A DNA stretch of 64,000 nucleotides. Origin: Prorocentrum cordatum (lineage: Eukaryota; Sar; Dinophyceae; Prorocentrales; Prorocentraceae). The position numbers and the translations under genes are program-made. Position 1 is the first letter of the stretch. Each line of letters opens with the position of its first letter. The DNA is taken from contig CAUYUJ010014561.1 in the NCBI GenBank assembly GCA_963575745.1, forward strand, positions 214,891 through 278,890, read 5' to 3'. Below the pieces are notes generated by a model that was given only the letters and a program-made list of their open reading frames with translations, had not been told where the DNA came from and searched no databases. Positions 31,090 to 43,000 of the stretch are shown piece after piece.

Positions 31090-31590
31090 ATTGTTCGTCC
31101 CAGCACCTATCACCACTGTCCCCGCTGGTTCCACCACCGTCCCTACTATCCCCACCAGTGCTCCCACCATTGTCGCACTGTCTCCACTGTGCCTGAAATT
31201 ATTCCCACCGCGGTTCCACTCTCTCCACAATCTCCACGGCTCCAACCACTGCCCGACTCTCCCCATTGTCCCACTGACTCCTACGCTGACCCGTTGAGCT
31301 GTCCCACTGTTACCACCACTGTCCCCCACCATTGTCCCTGCACCGCTTTCACTACTGTCCCACCACCATTGTGCCCTCCATTGTCCCACTGTTTCCACCT
31401 CGTTCCCATTGTCCCGACACCACTTTCCCCACCACCGCCGTCCCCACCACTGTCCACTGTCCTCCCTGTTCCCGCCATTGTCACCACCACTATCCCCATC
31501 ACTATCGCTCCATCGCAGTCCCACTGTCCCACTGTCTCCACTACTATCATGCTGTCCCCTCACCACACCGTCCCCGCCACTATCCGCACC
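31090..31590 (+). repeat. CCACTGTCCC degenerate minisatellite
   Basis: Roughly 40 imperfect copies of CACTGTCCC/CATTGTCCC spaced 12-15 bp. His/Pro/Thr and Gly/Asp/Trp-rich frames derive from it. Confidence 0.8.
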
Positions 31591-31619
31591 CCTACTCGGC
31601 TTTCGAAATGAAGGGGAGA

Positions 31620-31820
31620 GAGAAGGGGTTCGAACCAGTGGTTTTCCAAGGAGGGGGGAGGTAGCGCCCTCTTCCTGTCATGATCAATTCGGTGGCGAGA
31701 GGGGGTCGCAACGGTAGTGACCTCATCCGGTTTTCCAAAAAGAACAGGAGAAGGGAAAAGGGTTCGAACCGGTAGTGACCCCTCTCGGTTTTCCGCCAGC
31801 AGCGGTAGAACACGCCCTTT
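31620..31820 (-). repeat. GGTTCGAACC-containing minisatellite, block 2
   Basis: Units like those at 30855-31030 but in reverse relative order (GGTTCGAACC near 31626 and 31763, GGTTTTCC, ACCGGATGAGG). Together the two blocks bracket the CACTGTCCC array as an imperfect inverted pair. Confidence 0.65.
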
Positions 31821-32441
31821 CGGAAATATCGAAGGCAATTTGAGAATTACCGGACGAATGAGCTTCAATAGGCGCCGTCGGACGGAACCGTGATTGCTAA
31901 TTCGGTTATGGCGGGTAGGTGGTTCCGTTTGATCTGGTTGCCGATTCGGTTCGAAAAGGCATGGCCAACGCCATAAATAATACGTACTTGATTGCAACCT
32001 CTGCGCTACCAAACCATACATCGCCTCGGGCTCGGATTCTTTCCCTCCGTGGATCATTTTTGGTAACGACCGTATTGTCGTAGGTGGAACGGAGGTTCGT
32101 ATTATCGGCGCAACGTTTGCGATATAAAAATCGACATTGCCTCAAATTTACACGGCGTGATACCAGGCTTCGTACAATATTCTTAACAATGGCCGAGGGA
32201 AAACATTTTCTTCGCTTAGGACATAGCCCGCACCCCCTTTCTCCCCTATGACGTAACGCTCCCCCCACCAGTGCGGTCCGGACAGTGCCGCCGTGCGTAC
32301 TGGGATCCGCGTAGGTGTCCGCGTCGGAATCCGCAAAAGAGTTTGCTCTGCAGTCATCGTCATCGTCGTCGTCGTCTGCGCTCTGGCTCGTAGCTCGTCG
32401 CTCATCGTCGTTGTGCGCGCGGGCGCGGCTGGAGCCTTTTT
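31821..32441. other. No gene recognised
   Basis: Contains TATGACGTAACGCTCCCCCC at 32247-32266, inverted near 36896-36916, and a GTC-rich run with GTGCGCGCGGGCGCGGCTG (about 32355-32430) that resembles 36805-36880. No coding sequence was recognised. Confidence 0.5.
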
Positions 32442-32476
32442 TTCCCAACCCTCCTGCGTTGGGTACTCGTTTTGAA
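32442..32476 (-). other. Right-end motif of composite element 4
   Basis: On the minus strand TTCAAAACGAGTACCC, then AACGCAGGAGGGTTGGGAA. The CCCAAC/GTTGGG stem is retained. Confidence 0.75.
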
Positions 32477-32690
32477 TGGAGCACTGCGGTCTCCACCTTC
32501 CTTCCTTCCCGCCTCCTCCTCCTCTCTTCCCTCTTCCTCTCCTCTCTTGCTTCCCTTCTCCGTCTCTCTTCGCTCCTCCTCTTCTCTCTTGCATCCCTTT
32601 TCCTCTCTTCGCTCCTCCTCTCTTGCTTCCCTTCTCCTCCTCTCTTCGCTCCTCCTCTTCTCTCTTGCCTTTTACGTCATCCCTTTGGGG

Positions 32691-33921
32691 CTGCGATCTG
32701 TGAAACTGTCGCCACTTTCGAGGGCTGCTGGTGGGTCCAGCGAAGTGAGGCACCACGCAGATTCAGATTAGACCTCGCCATCCCTGGGGGGCTGCGATCT
32801 GCGAAACTCTCACCACTTTCGAGGGCTGAGGGTGGGTCCAGCGGAGTGAGGCACCACGCAGATTCAGATTAGACCTCGCCATCCCTGGGGGGCTGCGATC
32901 TGCGAGAGTGTCGTCACTTTCGAGGGCTGCTGGTGGGTCCAGCGGAGTGAGGCACCACGCAGATTCAGATTAGACCTCGACTTTCGAGGGCTGCTGGTGG
33001 GTCCAGCGGAGTGAGGCACCACGCAGATCCAGATTAGACCTCGCCATCCCTGGGGGGCTGCGATCTGCGACACTGACGCCACATTCGAGGGCTGCTGGTG
33101 GGTCCAGCGGAATGAGGCACCACGCAGATTCAGATTAGACTTCGCCGTCCCTGGGGGGCTGCGATCAGCGAAACTGTCGTCACTTTCGAGGGCTGCTGGT
33201 GGGTCCAGCGGAGTGAGGCACCACGCATATTCAGATTAGACCTCGCCATCCCTGGGGGGCTGCGATCTGCGACACTGACGCCACATTCGAGGGCTGCTGG
33301 TGGGTCCAGCGGAGTAAGGCACCACGCAGATTCAGATTAAACCTCGCCGTCCTTGGTGGGCTGCGATCTGCGAAACTGTCGCCACATTCGAGGGCCGAGG
33401 GTGGGTCCAGCGGAGTGAGGCACCACGCAGATTCAGATTAGACCTCGCCATCCCTGGGGGGCTGCGATCTGCGACACTGACGCCACATTCGAGGGCTGCT
33501 GGTTGCGAAACTGTCGCCACATTCGAGGGCTGCTGGTGGGTCCAGCGGGGTGAGGCACCACGCAGATTCAGATTAGACCTCGCCATCCCTGGGTGGATCT
33601 GCGAAACTATCGCCACATTCGAGGGCTGCTGGTGGGTCCAGCGGAGTGAGGCACCACGCAGATTCAGATTAGACCTCGCCATCCTTGGGGGTCTGCGATC
33701 TGCGAAACGGTCACCACTTTCGAGGGCTGCTGGTGGGTCCAGCGGAGTGAGGCACCACGCAGATTCAGATTAGACCTCACCATCCCTGGGGGGGCTGCGA
33801 TCTTTGAAACTGTCACCATTTTCGAAGGCTGCTGGTCAGTCCCGCGGAGTGAGGCACCACCCAGATTCATATTAGACCTCGCCGTCCCTGGGGGGCTGCC
33901 ATTCTGGGAAACTGTCACCAC
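32691..33921. repeat. 101-bp tandem array, about 12 copies
   Basis: Unit starts CTGCGATCTG at 32691, 32792 and 32893 give a 101-bp period. Each unit has TTTCGAGGGCTGCTGGTGGG and CACCACGCAGATTCAGATTA. A few units are truncated (near 32975 and 33500). Confidence 0.95.
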
Positions 33922-34490
33922 TGACGCGGGTCGTTTCAGAGGTGAGGTTGCCCCTCGGGCTCTCTTGTCACTCAGTTCTTTTGATCACGAGCATGATGAA
34001 TGATCACTGTGGCGATTTGGCTTGGAAATGAGGTTGCCCATCATGCCCGCTAATCATTCCCGATTCTTACACCATCGCCAGGTTGTGAAATTAATTTCTT
34101 GGGTCGCCATTTTGAAGCGCGCGAGTATCGCAAAGCGGAAGACGAGGAAGGGGAAAACGATGGGGTGGAGGTGGAGAAGGAAGGGGGGAGGAAGTCCGGC
34201 CCGTGCTGCAGCGGCGGCGGCAATCACCGAGACGTGCTAGCCCTGTCGTCACTTTCGAAGGCCGCGCCTGCACTGTCACGGTTCCTGCTAATGTTTCCGT
34301 ACTCCGCTTGCCACTTGATGCCATTGGGTTGGGTACGTCGCAGAATAATTTGTTTTACCTAACAGTTTTTGCTGATAGGTTTTCTAATGGACTCAAAAGA
34401 AAGCATCTGATGACTCCACAGGGGGGTCTGGGCGGGTGCCGGGGAAAAGAACCGGGAACAGAGCCGGGCTCGTTTTAAGCCAACAGTCAC
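33922..34490. other. No gene recognised
   Basis: Mixed sequence with a GGA-rich patch (34140-34195). No domain is visible in its short open frames. Confidence 0.35.
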
Positions 34491-34494
34491 ACAC

Positions 34495-34905
34495 TTCGTG
34501 CTCTTCGACCTCCCAGAACTCCATTCCCGGGCCACATTTTGGATGCCCGGAGCCAACTGTAGGCCACTTCGTGCTCTTCGACTTCCCAGAACTCCATTCC
34601 CGGGCCACATTTTGGATGCCCGGAGCCAACTGTAGGCCACTTCGTGCTCTTCGAGTTCCCAGAACTCCATTCCCGGGCCACATTTTGGATGCCCGGAGCC
34701 AACTGTAGGCCACTTCGTGTCTTCGAGTTCCCAGAACTCCATTCCCGGGCCACATTTTGGATGCCCGGAGCCAACTGTAGGCCACTTCGTGTCTTCGAGT
34801 TCCCAGAACTCCATTCCTGGGCATGATTTTGAATGCCCGGAGCCAACTGTAGGCCACTTGTGTTTTTCGAGTTCCCAGAATTCCATTCCCGGGCCACATT
34901 TTTTT
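34495..34905 (-). repeat. 73-bp tandem array, six copies
   Basis: TTCGTG markers at 34495, 34568, 34641 and 34714 give exact 73-bp spacing; later copies are 72 bp. Each has CAGAACTCCATTCCCGGGCC and GGAGCCAACTGTAGGCCAC. It passes directly into the GGCTGA array. Confidence 0.95.
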
Positions 34906-35642
34906 CAGGCTGAGGCGCAAGCTTCTGAGGCTGAGGCAGGCTGAGGCTGAGGCTGAGGCAGGCTGAGGCTGCAGGCTGCAGGCTGAGGCTGAGGCGCAGG
35001 CTGAGGCTGAGGCTGAGGCTGCAGGCTGAGGCTGCAGGCTGAGGCTGAGGCTGAGGCTGATGCAGGCTGAGGCTGAGGCAGGCTGAGGCTGAGGCCGAGG
35101 CTGAAGGCAGACTGAGGCTGAGGCTGAGGCTGAGGCTGAGGCTGAGGCTGAGGCAGGCTGCAGGCTGGCTGAGGCAGGCTGAGGCTGAGGCTGAGGCTGA
35201 TGCAGGCTGAGGCTGAGGCAGGCTGAGGCTGAGGCCGAGGTTGAAGGCAGACTGAGGCTGAGGCTGAAGCAGGCTGAGGCTGAGGCTGAGGCAGGCTGAG
35301 GCTGAGGCTGAGGCAGGCTGATGCTGAGGCAGGCTGAGGCTGAGGCTGAGGCTGATGCAGGCTGAGGCTGAGGCAGGCTGAGGCTGAGGCCGAGGCTGAA
35401 GGCAGACTGAGGCTGAGGCTGAAGCAGGCTGAGGCTGAGGCTGAGGCAGGCTGAGGCTGAGGCTGAGGCAGGCTGAGGCTGAGGCAGGCTGAGGCTGAGG
35501 CTGAGGCTGATGCAGGCTGAGGCTGAGGCGGAGGCTGAGGCCGAGGCGAAGGCAGACTGAGGCTGAGGCTGAAGCAGGCTGAGGCTGAGGCTGAGGCTGA
35601 GGCAGGCTGAGGCTGAGGCTGAGGCAGGCTGAGGCTGAGGCT
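34906..35642. repeat. GGCTGA hexanucleotide array
   Basis: GGCTGA hexamers with higher-order blocks marked by GATGCAGG and GAAGGCAGACTGAGG that recur about every 170 bp. It yields Ser/Leu/Gln pseudo-proteins. Confidence 0.95.
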
Positions 35643-35822
35643 GTGACTGCGACTGCCGTTGCCACTGCGACTGTCATCGCGAATGCGACTACGACTGCGA
35701 GAACAGCAGAATTCTACAACTGGATTCTCATCCGAATCTTAAGGGGAATGCTTCCAAATATGCTCCTACACATCGCTGTTAGGTTGCTTTGCCGGGATAT
35801 TTTTTTTCTCTCTCCGTCCTTC

Positions 35823-35825
<3 letters not shown>
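35643..35825. other. No gene recognised
   Basis: A short GACTGC-type run followed by unique sequence. Confidence 0.4.
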
Positions 35826-35857
<32 letters not shown>

Positions 35858-35870
35858 TATATATATAATA
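35826..35870. repeat. TA-rich island
   Basis: A near-perfect TA run. Confidence 0.95.
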
Positions 35871-35884
35871 AAACATCCCGGCCG

Positions 35885-36075
35885 ATGACCTCAGTGCCCG
35901 CGTGCACTACAGCGCCTGCGTCCACCACGCCATCAACATACATCACAACAGCCGCGTGCAACACAGCGTCAACAACTCTTGTGTTCACCACTGCGCCTGC
36001 GTCAGCCGTGTGCAACATTTGTGTGCACCACAACATCCGTGTGCAACACAACACTGTTGTTGTATGTAGAACGTA
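35885..36075 (-). repeat. GTGCAACACAGCGCC short array
   Basis: Degenerate 15-bp words such as CGTGCAACACAGCG and GTTCACCACTGCGCC. They are the reverse complement of words in 36510-36785. Confidence 0.7.
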
Positions 36076-36509
36076 AGAAGGAATCATTATGACAAAATGG
36101 AGCGTTTGTGGATGCCACCGAAGACGCAAAGAAAATCATCCTTATGGACAAAGCACCACGGGAATGTACGAGTCCTTCCGAGTTCGCCCGCGCCACCGTA
36201 ACTCCTTCCATCTGCGTCCAGGAGGCTCCAGCTAAACTTGCCGTCCGAGAACCAAGTAGGCCGATTCAATCGACCATTCTGAGGTGCACTCTGTGTTGCG
36301 CACGTGCGCTGTAGCGCCAACCCGCACGACAAGGGGTAAGGAGGAAGAGGAGGAGGAGGAGGAGGAAGAGGAAAAGGAGGAGGAAGAAGTGAAAATGGAG
36401 GAGAAGGGAACAAGGAAAAACGTCACATTCGATTATCAACACTTTCCTGACTTGGCGCTTCCGCAGCAGATCCTCACGTACAAGCTCCTTCTACCTGTCC
36501 TAAGCGCGC
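36076..36509. other. Spacer with GGA patch, no gene recognised
   Basis: It lies between two inverted short arrays and includes GGAGGA repeats at 36340-36395. Confidence 0.4.
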
Positions 36510-36785
36510 AACCGCCGTGGTGTGCAATGGCGCTGCGTTGCACGCGGATGCTGTGGTGTAGACAAGCGCTGTGGCGTGCAGAAGCGCTGCGGTGCACGCA
36601 AGCATTGTGGTGTACACAGGCGCTGTGTTGCACGTGGTTGCCTCCGGTGTGCACGTGTACACTGGCGCTGTAGTGTACGCAAGCATTGCAATGCACGGTT
36701 GTTGCGATGTACGCAGGCACTGTGGTGTACACGCGCGCTGTGGTGCGCGCGAGCGTTGTGGTGTACACAGGCGCAGGGGGGCAGA
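36510..36785 (+). repeat. GCGCTGTGGTGTACACG short array
   Basis: About 17 units of 15 bp around GCGCTGTGGTGYACG, alternating GTGTACACA and GTGCACGCA. The inverted partner is 35885-36075. Confidence 0.8.
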
Positions 36786-36804
36786 TCGCCACCTACATGC
36801 TGCT

Positions 36805-36839
<35 letters not shown>

Positions 36840-36930
36840 TTGTCGCTCGTCCCGTCGTGCGCGCGGGCGCGGCTGTGGTGCCGGAGCCACACGGCGGGGG
36901 GGGGCGTTACGTCATACCCCCACCCGCCCC
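36786..36930 (+). repeat. GTC-rich block related to 32.3-32.4 kb
   Basis: A GTC run, then GTCGTGCGCGCGGGCGCGGC, then GGGGGCGTTACGTCATA. The last word is inverted relative to its counterpart at 32247-32266. Confidence 0.6.
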
Positions 36931-37599
36931 TCCCCATGACGCCTGTCATCGCCGAACATAAAGAAACGCTCTCAAATATTTACTCGTCACAAACCTCCCA
37001 TCATCAAACCCTTGAATTTACTTCGCAATCGAACACTCGCGAACCGCATTCGGCCGCAACGCGCCACCAAAACAACGCTAAAAGAAATTGGGCGACCACA
37101 AAAATTGGAACCAAGCGTGGGGTCGTACGACCGCAAATCAATGTAACAAGCGGTTTCGATCCACCAACAATGCTGTCGGCATCCACCTATACTTATTGAA
37201 ATGTGTGCTGGCATCATCTTTGCTTCAAAACAATATTTGCTGACAAAAAATGGACATAACCAGCCGTTGGTTGGAATGGAATGATAAATTTGCGATCGCA
37301 GCTCTGAAGTGCGCTCTCGCGATTGCAATTCGGGGGCGTGAAACAACATAAAGACACGCGGAGGAAGAAATTCAAATAACAAAAATAACCTCGCTCCCAA
37401 CTCATGGGGGCTGTAGGTACTCGGGGCAGGCGCGCCAAAACGAAGGTGGACGTAACGAACCTCTTCCCAAAGAGCGGATTCCTTCAACACATGCCGATCT
37501 TTCAAAGCAAACGCAATCACCCCACAAGATCTTCAAGAAGGCCCCTGAGAGGCAATGGTTGTCCCAACCCATGTGCAAAGTGCATTTGTCGCATGCTCG
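36931..37599. other. No gene recognised
   Basis: Balanced composition. A minus-strand open frame of 177 codons crosses it but shows no domain I recognise. Confidence 0.35.
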
Positions 37600-37770
37600 C
37601 CTTCTTGGTGCTCACACCGTCCAAGACGGCTCAAGAGGACCCCATGTTCGATCCAAGACGGCCCAAAAGAGCCCTCAGGATGGCTCCAAGACGGCGCAGG
37701 ACCCGCCCAAGATGGTCCAGGCTGGCCCCGACAGGGCCACAGTGGGCCCCAACAAAAATAACTCGAATTC
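37600..37770 (+). repeat. AAGACGGCCCAAGAGG minisatellite
   Basis: The CCAAGAGG/CCAAGATGG degenerate repeat family, short here. The head motif was not found. Confidence 0.65.
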
Positions 37771-37974
37771 TCGTGACTAGTCTTCCGTCCAACAAACGTC
37801 CAAGAACCACCCAACAACCTCCCAAGATGCCGTAAAGAAACACCAAAACGGTGTCAAAAAAAACACCAACAGGCTGTATACGCGGATTTCTTTCGGGGGT
37901 TGGCCGCCAACAGGCCTGAAAAAAAAATGGCCTGGCGAAGGACCCAACCATACGCAATTGTGAGAATCGTCTTC

Positions 37975-38235
37975 GGCAGAGTTCCCTACGGGGCCACGAA
38001 ATGTGTAGGGTGTGTGCCGAAATATGTGGGGGGACGCATGCGAACACCGCCGCTGGGGCCTCCATGGGGCCACGAAGCGTGTGACGGGTGTGTTGAAATG
38101 GGTGCGGGGGATGCGTGCGAGCACTGCAACCGAAGCTCGCGGTGGAGATCCCTGTCGGGCCACGACACGGGGGGCGTGCCGACATGGGTGCGGGGGACAC
38201 CGCTGGGGCGTTCAATGGAACTCCGTGTGAATGCG
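37975..38235 (+). repeat. 90-bp satellite, three units
   Basis: Diverged units with GGGGCCACGAAATGTGTAGG and GGGGGACGCATGCG-like words, the left part of a satellite split by the 9-mer array. Confidence 0.8.
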
Positions 38236-38248
38236 CCGATCGGTTCTC

Positions 38249-39470
38249 AACTGGGAGGGCCGTAACGACCGTGACGACCGCGTCCACTTGGACGACCACA
38301 ACGACCGTGACGACAACGACGACCAAAAAAACTACGAAGACGGCGACTATCGTGACGACCGTGACGGCCGGGACGACCGTGACGGTCGGGACGACCGTAT
38401 GACGACCCCGAAAACCACAAAAACCTTGATACCGTGACGACCGTGACTACCGTAACGGCCACGACGACCACGACAACCTCGACAACCGTGAATACCATGA
38501 CAACCGTGACGACCGCGACGACCGCAACGCCCGCGACGACCGCGAAGACCGCGACGTCCGTGACGACCATGACGGCCGGGACACTTGTGACGACCGTGGC
38601 GGCCACAAGAACAACGAAGACCACATTGACACTGACGACCGTGACGACCGCAACGACAACGACGACCGTGACGACTGTGACGACAACGACGACCACGACG
38701 ATCGCGGAGACCGCGAAGACCCCGACCACCATGACGACCGTGACGGCCGTGACGACCGTGACCTCCACTACGACCATGACGACCGTGACGTCCACGACGA
38801 CCACGACGACCGTGACGGCCATGACGACTGTGACGACCGTAACGGCCTCGACGACCATGACGACCGTGACGTTCGCAAAGACCGTGGCGACCGCAACGAC
38901 AACGAAGACAATGACGGCTGCGACGACAACGACGACCACAACGACCGCGGGGACCGCGAAAACCGCGACGACCGTGGCGACCACGACAACCGTGACGTCT
39001 GCTACGACCGTGACGACCATGACAACCGTGACGACCGAGACGACTGTGACGGCCGTGCCGTGACGACCCTGACAACCATGACTACCATGAAAACCACGAC
39101 GGCCGCGGTGACCACGACGACCTCAACGACTGAGACGACCGAAACGACCGTGACGACTGTGACAACGGTGACGACCGTCCGCGACGACCGCGACGACCGC
39201 GACGACCGTGACAACCGTGACGACCGTGACGAACGTGACGACCGTAACGGCCGTGTCGCCCACGACGGCCATGACGACCATGACGACAATGACGGCCGTG
39301 ACGAACGCGACAACGACGACCATGACGACCGTGACGACCACAACGACAACGAAGGCCGCGACGACCGTGACGACCACAACGACCGCGAAGACCACAACGA
39401 CCGCGACGACCGTGACGAACGTTACGACCATGACGGCCGCGACGACCATGACGACCGCATACACTCAAAA
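38249..39470 (+). repeat. CGACYRYGA 9-mer array, part 1
   Basis: Degenerate 9-bp units CGACCGTGA, CGACCACGA and CGACCGCGA. Because the period is a multiple of three and most variants avoid stops, five frames stay open (TTV, DDR, VVT, SSR and RHG repeats). No coding is implied. Confidence 0.95.
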
Positions 39471-39689
39471 CTTTTACTAAGAGATCTTCCAGTAAGAAAT
39501 TGAGATCCAGCTTCGCTGAATTTCTCAACCCTCTTGCGAGAGCCAGCTTTGAAGTATGCAGTTTCTTAGCGCAGCGCGTCGCCAGTGTTGGTGGTTTTGA
39601 TAGAGATTGCGTCAGTGATGATGCCGATTGCGCGGGGCTGGGGCTCTGCAGCAACGTATGAAACACAACATGCAGGAACATGTGGAGAA
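39471..39689. other. Unique island inside the 9-mer array
   Basis: About 200 bp of non-repeat sequence with a small imperfect hairpin (AAATTGAGATCCAGC / GCTGAATTTC). No gene was recognised. Confidence 0.5.
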
Positions 39690-40030
39690 AGATGTGGCGG
39701 GGGATCTGGACGAAGACCGGCGGGAAATCTGAAGGAAGATCTGGAGAAAGATCTGGGGACTATCCATAATAGAGGAGAGATCTCGAGGAAGACCCCGGTG
39801 AAGATCTAGGTGAATATCTGGACGAAGATTTGGAGAAGATCTGGGGGAAAATCTGGAGGAAAATCCGGAGAAACATCTGGTGAGAGATCTGGGGGATGTC
39901 GAGAAGAGAGATATCGAGGAAGACCCGGGTGAAGATCTGGGTGGAGATCTGGGTGAATATCTAGGGGAAGATCTGGGTGACGACCTGGGGTCATATCTGG
40001 AGGAAAATCTGGAGAAAAATCTGGAGGAAT
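39690..40030 (+). repeat. GAAGATCTGG tandem repeat
   Basis: About 25 copies of a 12-15 bp unit around AGATCTGGNGGAAA. It interrupts the 9-mer array. Confidence 0.85.
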
Positions 40031-43000
40031 ATCTGCGACAACCGTGACGACCGCAACGAACGCGTGACGACCGTGACGACCACGATAATAACGAAGACCG
40101 TGACGATCACGACGGTCGCGACGACCACGACGACCGTGACGACTGTGACGACCATGACGACCGTGACAACAACGACGACCAAAACGAACACAACGACCAA
40201 AACGGCCGCGACGACCGTGACGACATTAACGACAATGACGTCGGCTACGACTGTGACGACCACGATGACCACGACGACCGTGACGGCCATGGATACCGTG
40301 ACGGCCGTGATGACCGGGACGACCGTGACAACTGTAACGACCATGATCACTGCGACGCCCGTAAAATCGTGACGACCGTGACGACCATGATGGCCGTCAC
40401 GCCCACGACGTCCATTGCGACCGTGACAACCGTAACCTCGGTGAATACCATGACGACCGTGACGACCACGGCGACAATAACGGCCGTGACGATTGTGACG
40501 ACCGTGACGACCACAAAACCCGTGGGAAAAACGAGGAACACTACGACCACGACGACCGCGACGACTGTGACGACCATGACGACCGTGACGACCACGACGA
40601 CCATGACGAACACAAAGACCAAAACGGCCGCGACAACAACAACGACAATGACGGCCGTGACGGCTGTGACGACCGTGACGACCACAAAAACCGTGGCAAA
40701 AATGAGGACCGCTAATGCCACGACGACCGCGACGACCATGACGACCGTGACAACCATGATCATCCCGACGACCTTAACGATCGTGACGACCGAGACGGCC
40801 ACGACGACCGTCACGCCCACGACGTCCATTGCGACCCTGACGACCGTGACGACTGTGACCACCACGACGACCGCGAGAACCAAAACGACCGTGACGACCA
40901 TCACAACCGTAGCGACCACGACAACCGTGACAACCATAACCACCACCACGACCGCGAGGCCCGCTATGCCCGTGACAACCATGACGACCACGGCGACCAT
41001 GACGACCACGACGACCACGAAGACCGCGACAACAATGACAACCATAACGACCGTGACGTCCGCTACGACCATGACGACCATTACGACCACGACGACCGTG
41101 ACGACAACGACGGCCGTGGATACCATGACGACCGTGAAGGCCGTGACGACCGTGACGACCGTGATGACTGCCAACACCGTGACGACCATGACGACCGTGA
41201 CGACCGTAACGACCGTGACTGTGACGACCGTGCCGACCGTCACGCCCACGACGCCATTGCGAACGTGACGGCCGTGAGGCCATGATCACCGTGACGATCA
41301 CGACGACCACAACAACGGTGACGACCGTGACGACAATGACGACCGCGACGACCGTGACGACCCGCAAAAAAACAACGAGGACCACAAAGGAAGGGGACGA
41401 CCGCTACGACCACGACGACCGCGAAGACCGTGATGACCGCGAAGACAATGGAGACCGCGAAGACCATGACGACCACGATGACCATGACGACCACGACGAC
41501 CGTGACGACCGCGACAACCGCTACGACCACGACGACCGTGACGACTGTGACCACGACGACAACAACGACCGCGAAGAACTCGAAGGAAACGACGATTGCG
41601 ATGACGGGGACGACTGGAACGACCGTGACGGCCGTGAAAACAACGACGCCCACGAAGACCGGGACTACCGTGACGACCGTGACAACCACGACGACCGCGA
41701 CAAACCACGACGACCGTGACGACCGTGACAGCCACGACGACCGTGAGATCCGCGAAAAGCGCGACAACCGACCGCAACGACAATGACGACCACAACGATC
41801 GTGAAGATCGCGACGACCGTGACGACCGTGACGGCCACGAAGACCGTGACGGCCGTGACGACCACAAAGACCAAGAAGACCGCAACGACAATGACGACCG
41901 CGAAAACCAGGAGGACCGTAACGACCGAGATGGCCGCGACCTCCGTGACGACCGTGGCAACCGTAACGACCAAAATGACCGTGACGACCATGATGATCGT
42001 AACGGCCACGACAACCGCGAAATCCGCGAAGACCGCGACGACCACGACGACCGCGACGACCAAGACGACCACGACGACCGTAACGGCTGTGACGGCAATG
42101 ACACCTCGACGACCACGACGACCGCGAAGACCACGATGACCACGACGACCACGACGACCGCGAGGACCACGACGACCACGACGACCGCGAGGACCGTGAT
42201 GACCGCGACGACCGCGACGACTGCGACGACCATGGCGACCACGACGACAGCGAAGACCGCGACGACCACGACGACCGTGACGACCGTGACGACCACGACG
42301 ACAATGACGACCGCGAACACCGCGAAGAACTCGGACGACCGGGACAACCGTGACGGCCATGAAGACCACGACGCCCGCGAAGGCCGTGATTACTGTGACG
42401 ACCGCGACGTTCACGACGACCGCGACGGCCGCGAAGACCGCGAAGACCGCGCCGACCACGACGACCGTAATGACCGCGACGGCCGCGACGACCAAAACGA
42501 CCATGACGACAACGACGACCGCGATGACCACGACGACTGTGACGACTGTTGCGAACGTGACAACCGCGACGACTACGAAGAAAACGACGTCCGTAACGGC
42601 CATGACGTCGCGACGGCAACGACGACCGCGACGACCACGACGACTGTGACGGCGACGAACAAAAATCGACGACCGTGACGATTGTGATGACCGTGACGAC
42701 CGCAACGACCAAAACGACAATGACGACCGTGACGACCGCAACGACCGTGACGACGGCAACAATCGTGACGACCGTGACGGCCAAAACGACCGCAACAACC
42801 GCGACGACTACGACGACCGACGACCGCGACGACCAAGAAGACCGTGACGACCGTGACGATGGTGACGACCGCGATGACCGTGACGACCGCGAGGACGCGA
42901 CGACACTGACGAGGCCGACGGCCGCGACGACTACGACGACCGAGACGACTGCCACGACCCTGACGACCGTAACAACCTCGAAGACCACGACGACCATGAC

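Larger units (their letters stand above)
32442..33921 (-). mobile_element. Composite element 4 with 101-bp array
   Basis: Read on the minus strand: a tandem array (33921 to 32691), purine-rich DNA (about 32680 to 32500), then the shared right-end motif (32476 to 32442). This is the same order as the 90-bp-satellite elements, but with an unrelated monomer. No left-end motif was recognised. Confidence 0.5.

Noticed and set aside
30855-31820. tRNA genes suggested by GGTTCGAACC
   Set aside because: The motif is part of a tandem unit and lacks acceptor, D and anticodon arms.
34487-35677. 396-codon Ser/Leu/Gln-rich frame
   Set aside because: Encoded by the GGCTGA and 73-bp arrays.
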